A stretch of DNA of 8,566 bases from Planctomycetales bacterium (GTDB lineage: Bacteria; Planctomycetota; Planctomycetia; Pirellulales; Thermoguttaceae): assembly GCA_007127495.1 (NCBI GenBank), contig SKZG01000490.1:1-8566 (forward strand), given 5' to 3'. This document shows, in pieces, positions 1-6,728 of this stretch. The position numbers and the translations under genes were made by a program. The notes beneath the pieces are model-generated. The model was given only the letters and a program-made list of their open reading frames with translations, was not told the origin of the DNA and made no database searches. Numbering within the stretch: the stretch's first letter is position 1; every line of letters begins with the position of its first letter.

Positions 1-131
1 AAACCGGGCGGCTCGCGCCGCTCCGCTACAAAGTAAGTGGCCGCAGGCGTTCCGATCGGGAGTAACCCCCTCAAACCAAGATCGGTACGGCATCATTGTA
101 ACCGCCGCTTTGAATCGACGCCACGATGACC

Positions 132-161
132 TTGCACCGATCGTTTTAATTGGGGTATACT
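132..161 (+). promoter_or_regulatory. Candidate sigma-70-type promoter of the DUF4105 gene
   Basis: A TTGCAC hexamer (132-137) is followed after 18 nt by TATACT (156-161), which matches the -10 consensus at five of six positions. Transcription would start around 168, just upstream of the GAGGAG ribosome binding site (172-177), giving a very short leader of about 20 nt. The same TTGCAC -35 element occurs before the next gene. Seen by eye only. Confidence 0.5.
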
Positions 162-187
162 TTCGGGCCACGAGGAGACTCGCCAAA

Positions 188-1132
188 ATGCCCCCTTTTC
201 CTAGTCTGCGAAACCGACTCCGCACGGCGTCCGCCGCCGTTGTGTTGGCGTGTCTGCTCGGCGCCATGGGGTGCCGTGGCGGCTTGGTGCAGCACATGGC
301 GCTTCGGGAAGCGCATTTGCCGGTCGGGCAAGCTGCGATCGCTCGGAACACGGCGCCCCGGCTCAACCCCGACTTGTTCAGGTGGCTGGCCCCTTCCAAC
401 GATCGCGACTGGGCGCCGGACCAGGCTGTGTTGCCTCGAGCCGAGTTCCACGGCAACCAGGTCACGGTGCGCAATATCCGCAACTGCGATTACCGGGCCG
501 ATGACGATTACGACGTGCACTACTACGACAAAACTTTCGATCTCGACCGGCTGACCTCGGTCGACTTCATCGTGGTGCCGTTCAACGACGTCCCCGGCAT
601 CGCCCACACCATGTTAAGCTTTGGCTTCGACGACCGCGACTACCTTGGCCTTTCCGTCGAGATCCGCAAGGAGCGGGGCGAAGGCTACAATCCCATCAAA
701 GGCTTTTTTCGGCAGTACGAACTGATGTACGTGCTGGCCGACGAACGCGACCTGATCGTCCGACGCACGCGGCACCACCTGAGCGACGTGTATCTTTACC
801 GCAGCATTGCCACGCCCTCGCAGTGCCGCGAGCTGTTGCTGGACGTGCTTCAGCGCGTGAATAAGCTCCACGACGAACCGGAGTTTTACAACACGCTGAC
901 GAACAATTGCACCACGAACATCCGGAACCACGTCAACCGCCTGGCACCGAACCGCGTGCCGTACGACTACCGGGTTCTTCTGCCGGCCCACTCGGACCGC
1001 CTTGCTTTCGATCTGGGGCTGCTGGAGCCGCGCGGCTCGTTCGAAGACACGCGCGCGGCGGCCAAGATCAACTACCAGGCGTACCTGCACGCGAAGTCGC
1101 CGGAGTTTTCCAGGAACCTCCGCCTCCGGTAA
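188..1132 (+). CDS. DUF4105 (Lnb N-terminal periplasmic domain) lipoprotein
   Basis: This encodes 314 residues. The ATG at 188 was chosen because GAGGAG lies 10 nt upstream (172-177), a promoter lies just before that, and the protein then begins with a lipoprotein-like signal: basic residues, a hydrophobic stretch at 15-25, and LLGAMGC ending at Cys29. The frame stays open to the left edge and has a TTG at 110, but that start would bury the signal peptide. The core carries the hallmarks of DUF4105: HTMLSFGF at 140-147, SVEIRKE at 156-162, FRQYELMYVLADERDL at about 174-189, and FYNTLTNNCTTN at 233-244. The conserved His140 and Cys241 come in the order found in permuted NlpC/P60-like cysteine hydrolases; this suggests a thiol hydrolase or acyltransferase, but that is inference. 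The family is common in planctomycetes and proteobacteria with no settled biochemical role. Likely envelope-anchored. The lipobox is imperfect (Ala rather than Leu at -3). Confidence 0.9.
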   Translation: MPPFPSLRNRLRTASAAVVLACLLGAMGCRGGLVQHMALREAHLPVGQAAIARNTAPRLNPDLFRWLAPSNDRDWAPDQAVLPRAEFHGNQVTVRNIRNCDYRADDDYDVHYYDKTFDLDRLTSVDFIVVPFNDVPGIAHTMLSFGFDDRDYLGLSVEIRKERGEGYNPIKGFFRQYELMYVLADERDLIVRRTRHHLSDVYLYRSIATPSQCRELLLDVLQRVNKLHDEPEFYNTLTNNCTTNIRNHVNRLAPNRVPYDYRVLLPAHSDRLAFDLGLLEPRGSFEDTRAAAKINYQAYLHAKSPEFSRNLRLR

Positions 1133-1150
1133 CGGAAGCGGTACGCGCCG

Positions 1151-1178
1151 CTCCGCACTTCGGCGGAGGGCACGTTTT
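1151..1178 (+). terminator. Weak candidate terminator after the DUF4105 gene
   Basis: A perfect 6-bp stem, CTCCGC (1151-1156) with GCGGAG (1163-1168), has a six-base loop ACTTCG. It is followed after six bases by a short run of four T (1175-1178). It lies 18 bases after the stop codon. The T run is short and not adjacent to the stem, so intrinsic termination is uncertain. Confidence 0.35.
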
Positions 1179-1201
1179 CCGTTGCCTCCGTCCGTCGCGG
1201 T

Positions 1202-1230
1202 TTGCACCCGATTTCAGCTCGGGGTAGAAT
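1202..1230 (+). promoter_or_regulatory. Candidate promoter of the Gfo/Idh/MocA gene (TTGCAC-17-TAGAAT)
   Basis: TTGCAC (1202-1207) and TAGAAT (1225-1230) are separated by 17 nt, the best spacing for a sigma-70-type promoter. TAGAAT is preceded by GGGG. Transcription from about 1237 would give a leader of roughly 110 nt before the ATG at 1346. Three other genes in the window have the same TAGAAT upstream in the right orientation. Confidence 0.55.
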
Positions 1231-1345
1231 GGTGGAGCAATACGGCGCGAGCGTCGTCCGCCGTAGCCGGGCAGGTTTGGCGCGGCGAGGAGGGCGCTTG
1301 ATCCGGTTTCCGCGCAACTGCCGCACCATTCCAAGGAGTTTTCCC

Positions 1346-2668
1346 ATGCCCAAAAAGACGACTCGACGCCGTTTCCTGGCCGCGGGGGCCGCCACCGCCG
1401 GGAGCCTGGCGCTGGCCGTACCGGCCGTCCACGGGGCCGAAAAGGCCAAGAAGTACCGGACCGCGCTCATCGGCAGCGGTTGGTGGGGAATGAATATTCT
1501 CAACTGCGCGCTCGAGGAGGGCCGATCGCAGGCCGTGGCCCTCTGCGACGTCGACAGGAACATGCTCGACAAGGCCGCCGCGGGCGTGAACGAGAAGACC
1601 GGAACCGAACCGAAAAAGTACGGCGACTACCGCGAAATGCTCGAACGCGAAAAGCCGGAAATCGTCATTGTCGGCACACCCGACCACTGGCACGCACTGA
1701 ACACGATCGACGCGGTCAAGGCCGGTGCCCACGTGTACGTCGAAAAACCCATCAGCCACACGATCGGCGAAGGGACCGCCATGGTCAAAGCGGCGCGCGA
1801 GGCCGATCGAGTCGTGCAGGTGGGCACGCATCGGCGCGTGTCGCCGCACAACATGTCGGGTATGGAGTTCCTCAAGGGCGGCAAGGCGGGGCAGATTGGC
1901 ATGGTCCGGTCGTTCGTCCTCTACGGCGGCGGGCCCGGCGAACCTACGCCCGACAGCGATCCACCCCCCGGCCTCGACTGGGACCTGTGGTGCGGCCCCG
2001 CCCCGCTACGGCCGTTCAACAGGCGCGTCCACCCCCGTGGCTTCCGCCAGTTCCTCGACTATGCCAACGGGCAGCTTGGCGACTGGGGCATCCACTGGAT
2101 GGACCAGATCCTTTGGTGGACCGAGGAAAAATGGCCGAAGAGCGTCCACTCGGTCGGCGCCCGGCACATCCGCCGCGACAACACCGACGCGCCCGACACC
2201 CAAGTGGTCAACTTCGAGTTCGACTCGTTCACCGCCGTGTGGGAACACCGCCACTTCGCGGGCAACAACGCCGAGAAGCACAACGTGGGCTGCTACTTCT
2301 ACGGCACCGGCGGCACGTTCCACATGGGCTGGCGCGACGGCTGGACCTTTTACCCGGTCAACCCGAACGCCCCCATCCAGCACGAGGAGCCGCAACTACA
2401 CAAGCCCGACGACCAAAACATCCCCGAACTGTGGGCCGACTTCCTCCGGTGCATCGAGACGGGCGAGCGGCCCGTGTGCGATATCGAAATCGGCCACCGC
2501 TCTACGGTAATGAGCCTGCTGGGCATGCTGTCGATGAAGCTGGGCCGCAGCGTTCACTGGGACGGCGACCGGGAAATTTGCGTCGACGCCGCCGGCACGC
2601 CCGACGCCGAAGCCAACGCCCTGCTCACGCGCGAGTACCGGGCGCCATGGAAGTACCCGGAAGTGTGA
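1346..2668 (+). CDS. Tat-exported Gfo/Idh/MocA family oxidoreductase
   Basis: This encodes 440 residues. The start at 1346 has AAGGAG (1333-1338) 7 nt upstream and yields a textbook twin-arginine signal: TRRRFL at 6-11, then an Ala/Gly/Leu-rich stretch, and cleavage probably near VHGAEK (28-33). The NAD(P)-binding Rossmann domain follows, with VGSGWWG-like glycines at G43, G45 and G48. The family EKP motif is at 133-135, where the Lys normally contacts the cofactor and substrate. TPDHWHA (111-117) and GDWGIHWMD (245-253) are typical of the planctomycete and Bacteroidetes secreted branch; His250 is the likely catalytic position. The C-terminal alpha/beta domain runs to the end. Such enzymes oxidise or reduce sugar-like substrates; some exported members act as glycosidases through an oxidation-elimination mechanism. 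The substrate cannot be read from the sequence. Tat export implies folding with the cofactor in the cytoplasm. The gene is convergent with thuA, with 43 nt between stop codons. Confidence 0.96.
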   Translation: MPKKTTRRRFLAAGAATAGSLALAVPAVHGAEKAKKYRTALIGSGWWGMNILNCALEEGRSQAVALCDVDRNMLDKAAAGVNEKTGTEPKKYGDYREMLEREKPEIVIVGTPDHWHALNTIDAVKAGAHVYVEKPISHTIGEGTAMVKAAREADRVVQVGTHRRVSPHNMSGMEFLKGGKAGQIGMVRSFVLYGGGPGEPTPDSDPPPGLDWDLWCGPAPLRPFNRRVHPRGFRQFLDYANGQLGDWGIHWMDQILWWTEEKWPKSVHSVGARHIRRDNTDAPDTQVVNFEFDSFTAVWEHRHFAGNNAEKHNVGCYFYGTGGTFHMGWRDGWTFYPVNPNAPIQHEEPQLHKPDDQNIPELWADFLRCIETGERPVCDIEIGHRSTVMSLLGMLSMKLGRSVHWDGDREICVDAAGTPDAEANALLTREYRAPWKYPEV

Positions 2669-2686
2669 CCGACCGACCAGCGCATC

Positions 2687-2719
2687 GTACGTGCGGCGCA
2701 GGTGGCGGCGTTCACGTAC
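2687..2719. other. Inverted repeat between the convergent oxidoreductase and ThuA genes
   Basis: GTACGTG (2687-2693) and CACGTAC (2713-2719) form a perfect 7-bp stem around a 19-base GC-rich loop. The right arm overlaps the last codons and stop of the ThuA gene. There is no T run on either strand, so a bidirectional terminator is only a possibility. Confidence 0.3.
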
Positions 2720-3584
2720 CGGCCGGCCCGGGAATCGGGAGGTCGTCGGGGACCGGCTGCGTGACGTCGCCCGTGGCGGCCCACTCGGCGCCCCGTTGCA
2801 ACGTCACAATGAACCCTGCATATTTGTGCTGCGCTGGCCCGTGCCCGAACACCGTGTGAAAGACGCGCCCTTCGCCGTACCGGATGGTCATCAACACGGG
2901 CTCTTCGCGGCCCGAGCCGCCGGTTTCCTTGGGCGAGTACGACGTGGCCAGCACCGTCATGTTCTTCGCCGGCCCGCGCAAACGATCGTACAACTCCTCG
3001 ACGCCGAGAACGAACCTCTCGGGCAGGCCGCGCGTGATGGGATGATCGGGCTCGCGGATGGTCACCTCCACGGGGAACTGACGACCGTGCGCGCCCCCAC
3101 GTCCGGGCGAAGTATCGCGTACGATTTGGCCGTCTTCCCAGTACACCCAGGGCCCGCTCTTCTCGTTACGGCCGCCCCAGCCGCCTAAGCCGATCATTTC
3201 GTTGTACGCTCCCCAGTTGGGGAACGCGTTGTTGGCGGCATGGACGACCACCATCCCGCCGCCGTCGGCCATGTACTGCTCCAGGTCGCGTTGGGTCGGT
3301 TCGGGCCAGAGGCCGCCATTGTAGTTCATCACAATGACGTCATAGTCTTGGAACGGTGGCCGGAATCCGCTCAAATCCTGGCCCCCCGGTGGCGAGGTCG
3401 CCACATCGACGGCGAACAACCCGCTCTCCTCAAGGGGCTGCTTCAGCAGGGGCGTCGTGCCCCGCCAATCGTGGTTATTCTGGCCGTCGACAATCAGGGC
3501 GCGAAGCGGCGGCTCTTCCGACCGAAGGCCCGTTACCGCAGCAGCCCAAACCATAGTACCCAATACGAGGTGCTTCAAAGACAT
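2712..3584 (-). CDS. Secreted ThuA-like domain protein
   Basis: This encodes 290 residues. The ATG at 3584 is preferred over one four codons upstream (3596) because GGAG (3591-3594) sits 6 nt before it, while the earlier ATG has no ribosome binding site. Residues 1-22 are a signal peptide (hydrophobic LVLGTMVWAAAVTGL), so the protein should be exported. The mature part fits the ThuA domain, a class I glutamine-amidotransferase-like fold: LRALIVDGQNNHDW at 27-40, DYDVIVMNYNG at 80-90, GGGMVVVHAANNAFPNW at 108-124, HPITRGLP at 181-188, and a closing PVLMTIRYGEGRVFHTVFGH at 229-248. The nucleophile-elbow position has HAANN rather than a Cys, as is usual in ThuA proteins, so amidotransferase activity is not expected. 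ThuA is linked to trehalose and other disaccharide use in rhizobia; secreted planctomycete versions are uncharacterised. It lies 102 nt downstream of the kinase but has its own candidate promoter. Confidence 0.92.
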   Translation of the reverse strand: MSLKHLVLGTMVWAAAVTGLRSEEPPLRALIVDGQNNHDWRGTTPLLKQPLEESGLFAVDVATSPPGGQDLSGFRPPFQDYDVIVMNYNGGLWPEPTQRDLEQYMADGGGMVVVHAANNAFPNWGAYNEMIGLGGWGGRNEKSGPWVYWEDGQIVRDTSPGRGGAHGRQFPVEVTIREPDHPITRGLPERFVLGVEELYDRLRGPAKNMTVLATSYSPKETGGSGREEPVLMTIRYGEGRVFHTVFGHGPAQHKYAGFIVTLQRGAEWAATGDVTQPVPDDLPIPGPAGT

Positions 3585-3633
3585 CAGAATCTCCATCGGA
3601 AAACAGTGTGCAAGGGGGAAACCACCTCATGAT

Positions 3634-3662
3634 ATTCTATCAACCGGCGCGGTAAAATGGAA
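3634..3662 (-). promoter_or_regulatory. Candidate promoter of the ThuA gene
   Basis: On the minus strand TAGAAT occupies 3639 down to 3634, about 50 nt before the chosen ATG. A weak -35 candidate TTCCAT (3662-3657) lies 17 nt further upstream. It falls between the kinase stop codon and the ThuA start, so ThuA could be transcribed independently of the kinase. Confidence 0.42.
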
Positions 3663-3686
3663 GCAGCCGAACATTTGTGCCGCCGG

Positions 3687-5414
3687 TCAGTCCTGCCCTA
3701 CAACGGGTAGCGACACCCGCACGCACGTGCCTTTCCCCGGTGTACTGTCAATCGAGAAGTGCCCGCCCAACAGCCTTGCGCGGTCGCTGATGCCCTTCAG
3801 GCCGAAGCGGTTCTCGGCAGCCGAGTCGGGATCGAAGCCTACACCCCAGTCTTGCACTTCGAGACGTACTTGATCGCCTTCTTGGCTCAAGGACACGGTC
3901 ACTTTCCGGCTCTGGCTATGCCGGCAAGCATTTTCCAGGGCCTCCTGGGCGATGCGGTAGAGGGCGTTCTCCAGGGTGGGATGGAGCCGATCGAGGTCCA
4001 CGTCGGCGTAATATTCGATTTCTAGCTTTGTTCCTTTACGCTGCTCGTGGACCAGATGAGCGATTGCGCTTGCAACGCCCTCGGCATCGAGCACGGGTGG
4101 CCTCACGCCGCTGATCAGCCGCCTCGACTCGCCGTGGGCTCGCTGCACCATCTCGACTCCGGCATCGTGGGCCGCCTTCGCTTTGCCGGGATCCCGTTCC
4201 CGCAACTGTTCATAGACCTGGAACTGCATGATGGCCGCCGCCAAATGCTGCGCCAACCCGTCGTGGATATCGTAGGCGATCATCTGGCGCTCGTGGTCGC
4301 TCGCTTCGAGCATGTGAAGCAGGTTGCGGCGCTCCCGAACCAAGGCCTCCTGCACTCGCTTCATGTCGCCGATTTCGACCGCCACCACGCCGAACCCGCG
4401 CCTGCCGCCGGGCAACGAAAGCGGAAAGTACGAAGCCCGCCAGCAGGTCGTTTCATCGGGCCGGGTGGGCAGTAGGCCGTGGACTTCCACGTTGCGGACC
4501 GGCTTTCCGGTTTCCATCACCTTCCGCATCATAGGGCCGAACTGCTCGACAAACTGCGGAGCGAGTTCGTCCTTCAGCGACCGCCCAACAATGCTCTGCG
4601 AATCGAGGCCGAAATAGGTGGGCGTCAAGCTGTCGGTCTTGATGTACACGAAGTCCTCGTCCACGATGTTGAGGACCGCGGTCGCTTCGCTGAAGAAGGC
4701 GTCCAATGTGGCTTGCGCCTGCCGTCGCTCCTCGATCTCCCGTTGGAGTCGTTCGTTGGCCGCTCGCAGTTCGGTGGTGCGATCCTCAACCCGGCGCTCC
4801 AGCTCGATTGCATGACGCTGCAATTGCTCATACAGGAGCGCGTTGTAAAAACACATGGCAATGTCATTTGCGATCGTTTCGAGAAAGGACGCTTGTTCCT
4901 GAAAGTCACGCTTGGTTGCGGAGCCGAGCCCGAGTACGCCAATGACCTCCCCGCCGCTTCGCAGCGGCAGCGCGGCAAAAGATTGGAGGTCGGCCCGCAT
5001 GCATTCCCCCCCCGTGCATCGCGGGTCACTCGCCATATCGGCCGAGTAGAAAGCGCTGCCGCTGCTGACCGCCAGTCCGCAAAGGCATTCTCCAACACGT
5101 CGTATCGGCACGTCATCATAAGGAAAGGGCGTTTCCTTGGGCCCGCCTGCTTGAAGCTGCAAGTGCCCGCCTTCACGCCGGAACAGGACGACGAAATCGG
5201 CGGCAACGGCATCGAGCAATCCGCTGATGGCGGCTTCGCCGAAACAATCGAGCGAGAGTTGGGCGTTGACAAGCTGGGCCAGATTGTGAAGGGCCGCAAG
5301 CTCTCGGGCCTGCTTCAACCGTTCCACGTCGGCTTGCCCCAACTCATCCACCCGCTTCCGCAGGCGGGCCAACTCGTCGAGGAGTTGGGCTTTGGTCTTG
5401 TCGTTGTCACTCAT
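3687..5414 (-). CDS. GAF-PAS sensor histidine kinase, NarL/HisKA_3 type, soluble
   Basis: This encodes 575 residues without a transmembrane segment. Order of parts: N-terminal coiled coil (about 5-40); GAF domain (about 40-195) with GECLCG (108-113), DPRC (130-133) and ALPLRSGGEVIGVLGLG (148-164); coiled coil (195-237); PAS domain (238-350); HisKA_3 dimerisation domain (about 355-440); HATPase (about 475-571). The phospho-acceptor is His384 in YDIHDGLAQ. The N-box Asn is N495 in EALENACRH, the G1 box is DWGVGF (522-527) and the G2 box is FGLKGI (537-542). RPPVLD at 438-443 is typical of the NarX/DegS-like class that phosphorylates LuxR-type regulators. GAF cysteines 110, 112, 133 and 138 are in a pattern I recognise from related kinases; a redox or metal role is inference. 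No response regulator lies within the window. The ribosome binding site is weak (TAAAG about 10 nt upstream). Start at 5414 fits a full-length coiled coil. Confidence 0.95.
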   Translation of the reverse strand: MSDNDKTKAQLLDELARLRKRVDELGQADVERLKQARELAALHNLAQLVNAQLSLDCFGEAAISGLLDAVAADFVVLFRREGGHLQLQAGGPKETPFPYDDVPIRRVGECLCGLAVSSGSAFYSADMASDPRCTGGECMRADLQSFAALPLRSGGEVIGVLGLGSATKRDFQEQASFLETIANDIAMCFYNALLYEQLQRHAIELERRVEDRTTELRAANERLQREIEERRQAQATLDAFFSEATAVLNIVDEDFVYIKTDSLTPTYFGLDSQSIVGRSLKDELAPQFVEQFGPMMRKVMETGKPVRNVEVHGLLPTRPDETTCWRASYFPLSLPGGRRGFGVVAVEIGDMKRVQEALVRERRNLLHMLEASDHERQMIAYDIHDGLAQHLAAAIMQFQVYEQLRERDPGKAKAAHDAGVEMVQRAHGESRRLISGVRPPVLDAEGVASAIAHLVHEQRKGTKLEIEYYADVDLDRLHPTLENALYRIAQEALENACRHSQSRKVTVSLSQEGDQVRLEVQDWGVGFDPDSAAENRFGLKGISDRARLLGGHFSIDSTPGKGTCVRVSLPVVGQD

Positions 5415-5461
5415 GACACATCTTTACCGCGATTTGTGTAATCGAGCCCCCCACACCGGTG

Positions 5462-5490
5462 ATTCTACAACGAAATCCGAAGGGTGGCCA
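5462..5490 (-). promoter_or_regulatory. Candidate promoter of the histidine kinase gene
   Basis: On the minus strand TAGAAT lies at 5467-5462, about 48 nt upstream of the kinase ATG. TGGCCA (5490-5485), matching four of six -35 positions, lies 17 nt further upstream. It faces away from the SRAP promoter 80 bp to the right, so both genes share one divergent control region. Confidence 0.5.
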
Positions 5491-5544
5491 GAGGGCTTTT
5501 CGAGTTGGGCGGCAGCTTGGCGCCGGAAACCGGCCCGGATCGGG

Positions 5545-5550
5545 TAGAAT
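5545..5550 (+). promoter_or_regulatory. Candidate -10 element of the SRAP gene
   Basis: TAGAAT at 5545-5550 follows CGGG, like the one before the oxidoreductase gene. No good -35 hexamer is seen at 15-18 nt. Transcription from about 5557 would leave a leader of about 104 nt before the SRAP ATG at 5661, containing the overlapping inverted repeats at 5601-5623. Confidence 0.42.
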
Positions 5551-5600
5551 TCAGGGAATGGCATTTGCCGATCCCACGAAAGCGACCTGCACCTGGAAAT

Positions 5601-5623
5601 GGAAGAGCCGTATCTTCCGGCTC
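5601..5623 (+). other. Two overlapping, mutually exclusive hairpins in the SRAP leader
   Basis: GGAAGA (5601-5606) pairs perfectly with TCTTCC (5613-5618) around a six-base loop. GAGCCG (5605-5610) pairs perfectly with CGGCTC (5618-5623) around a seven-base loop. The arms share bases, so only one can form at a time. The segment lies 37 nt before the SRAP start codon. It could be an RNA switch, a binding site, or chance. Confidence 0.35.
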
Positions 5624-5660
5624 GTGCGGTTCCTTTCCGAGCAAAAGAGAGGTATCGCCC

Positions 5661-6329
5661 ATGTGTGGCCGATTCACGCTTCGGACCCCGGCCAGGGACA
5701 TCGCCCAGGCCTTTGGTGTTTCTGCGCCCGACACGAAGCCCCGCTACAACGTCGCTCCCTCACAGGCGGTTGCAGCCGTTCGGAATCGACCGGCTCAGGA
5801 CACCAGAGAATTCGTCATGCTCCGTTGGGGCCTGATCCCCTTCTGGGCCGATGGTCCCCAAGCTGGCTACAAGATGGTGAACGCAAGGGCCGAGACCGTG
5901 GCGACGAAGCCTGCTTTCCGAAAGGCTTTCGCCCAACGGCGGTGCCTGATCCTGGCAGACGGGTTCTACGAGTGGCAAAAGGCCGGCAGCGGTAAGCAGC
6001 CATTCCTGATTCACATGAAGGACGACCGCCTCTTTGCCTTTGCGGGCCTATGGGAGCGCTGGGAACGGGAGGACGAAGCGGTCGAGTCGTGTACGATCAT
6101 CGTCACTGAGGCAAACGATCTGGTGACGCCGATTCACGACCGAATGCCTGTGATCCTCGATCCTGCCGACTACGACGTGTGGCTCGACTCCACATACGCC
6201 GACCGGAAACGTTTGCAGGCGATGCTCAAGCCATTTCCGTCGTCCGAGTTGGAGGCCTATCCGGTGAGTCGGACGGTGAATAGCCCGAAAAACGACTCCG
6301 CCGAATGCGTGGAGCGGCTCCACGACTGA
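5661..6329 (+). CDS. yedK: SRAP domain protein (YedK/HMCES family)
   Basis: This encodes 222 residues, the normal length for bacterial SRAP proteins. The start at 5661 is fixed by biology: the protein must begin Met-Cys so that Cys2 becomes the N-terminal nucleophile after Met removal. It begins MCGRFTL, and AGAGGT (5648-5653) lies 7 nt upstream. SRAP proteins bind single-stranded DNA and form a thiazolidine crosslink with abasic sites, shielding them during replication. Active-site residues by family comparison are Cys2, Asn74 (VNARAET), Glu104 (DGFYEWQ) and His159 (PIHDRMP), all present. RYNVAPSQ (28-35), LRWGLIPFW (54-62) and the C-terminal PVSRTVNSPKND (201-212) are also typical. The frame is open upstream to 5484, but that extension would mask Cys2. 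It is divergent from the kinase and has no repair gene beside it in the window. Confidence 0.97.
   Translation: MCGRFTLRTPARDIAQAFGVSAPDTKPRYNVAPSQAVAAVRNRPAQDTREFVMLRWGLIPFWADGPQAGYKMVNARAETVATKPAFRKAFAQRRCLILADGFYEWQKAGSGKQPFLIHMKDDRLFAFAGLWERWEREDEAVESCTIIVTEANDLVTPIHDRMPVILDPADYDVWLDSTYADRKRLQAMLKPFPSSELEAYPVSRTVNSPKNDSAECVERLHD
6308..6324 (+). terminator. Hairpin at the end of the SRAP gene, possible terminator
   Basis: CGTGGAG (6308-6314) and CTCCACG (6318-6324) make a perfect 7-bp stem with a three-base CGG loop, ending three bases before the TGA stop (6327-6329). There is no T run downstream, so it may slow decay or help termination, or be incidental. Confidence 0.3.
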
Positions 6330-6381
6330 CCGCGGCCGAGCTTGGCCCAGACTATTCATGACGATGTAGGGTGGTGACAAG

Positions 6382-6415
6382 CAAGCCGAGACCCTGGTGG
6401 GACTTCGGTCGCTTG
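6382..6415. repeat. Bulged inverted repeat
   Basis: CAAGC (6382-6386), a three-base bulge, and GACC (6390-6393) pair with GGTC (6407-6410) and GCTTG (6411-6415) around a 13-base loop. It follows a GTAGGGTGG sequence at 6366-6374. The combination resembles a dispersed intergenic repeat, but only one copy is in this window. Confidence 0.4.
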
Positions 6416-6630
6416 GCCGGGCGTGGTTCCAGCGCACGACGTGCAAACGGGCCCTAAGCGCGGCTTGCCCCCTACATGAACAATCCGGTTTGCTCGGACG
6501 CACACGCGCGTCAAAGAGTCGCTGGGTGTGCCAAACTGTCGCAGAGCCGTCGACGGGCGGCCGCGCCGCCATTCGGCGTTTCTTGCATGCAGTAGCGTGT
6601 TTTCTGCCTCTTCCGCCTATCCATCACACC

Positions 6631-6652
6631 GCGGGCCGGAGCGCCCGCTCCG
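6631..6652. repeat. GC-rich alternative hairpins
   Basis: GCGGGC (6631-6636) pairs with GCCCGC (6643-6648) around six bases. CGGAGCG (6637-6643) pairs with CGCTCCG (6646-6652) around two bases. The arms overlap, so the two stems compete. The unit is compact and perfectly paired in either state. Confidence 0.45.
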
Positions 6653-6728
6653 CAATGCAAACGGCACGGCAATTGCACGAAGCCCTCGTATGCTCGCCGC
6701 GGCTTAAAACTGCGCATTTCCGTAGCAT

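Noticed and set aside
1..63. Possible C-terminal end of an upstream gene (plus-strand frames closing at 36 or 63)
   Set aside because: The tails are too short to recognise and neither frame can be favoured.
110..187. Upstream TTG start (110) for the DUF4105 gene, and an open frame to the left edge
   Set aside because: The ATG at 188 has a strong GAGGAG site and a promoter directly before it, and only that start places the lipoprotein signal at the N-terminus.
1227..1331. 8-bp inverted repeat GAATGGTG/CACCATTC flanking the oxidoreductase leader
   Set aside because: The left arm overlaps the -10 element and lies upstream of the expected transcript start, so it cannot fold in the RNA; arms are about 90 bp apart.
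3240..3632. Plus-strand ORFs opposite the ThuA gene
   Set aside because: They are mirror frames of a clear ThuA protein.
4479..5441. 320-codon plus-strand ORF opposite the histidine kinase
   Set aside because: The minus strand encodes complete GAF, PAS, HisKA_3 and HATPase domains; the plus strand shows none.
5484..5660. N-terminal extension of the SRAP protein from an ATG at 5484
   Set aside because: SRAP needs Cys at residue 2 as its nucleophile, which fixes the start at 5661.
5558..5995. Possible leaderless ORF starting at the predicted SRAP transcript start
   Set aside because: It runs through the SRAP gene in another frame, shows no domain, and its sequence is what an out-of-frame reading of SRAP would give.
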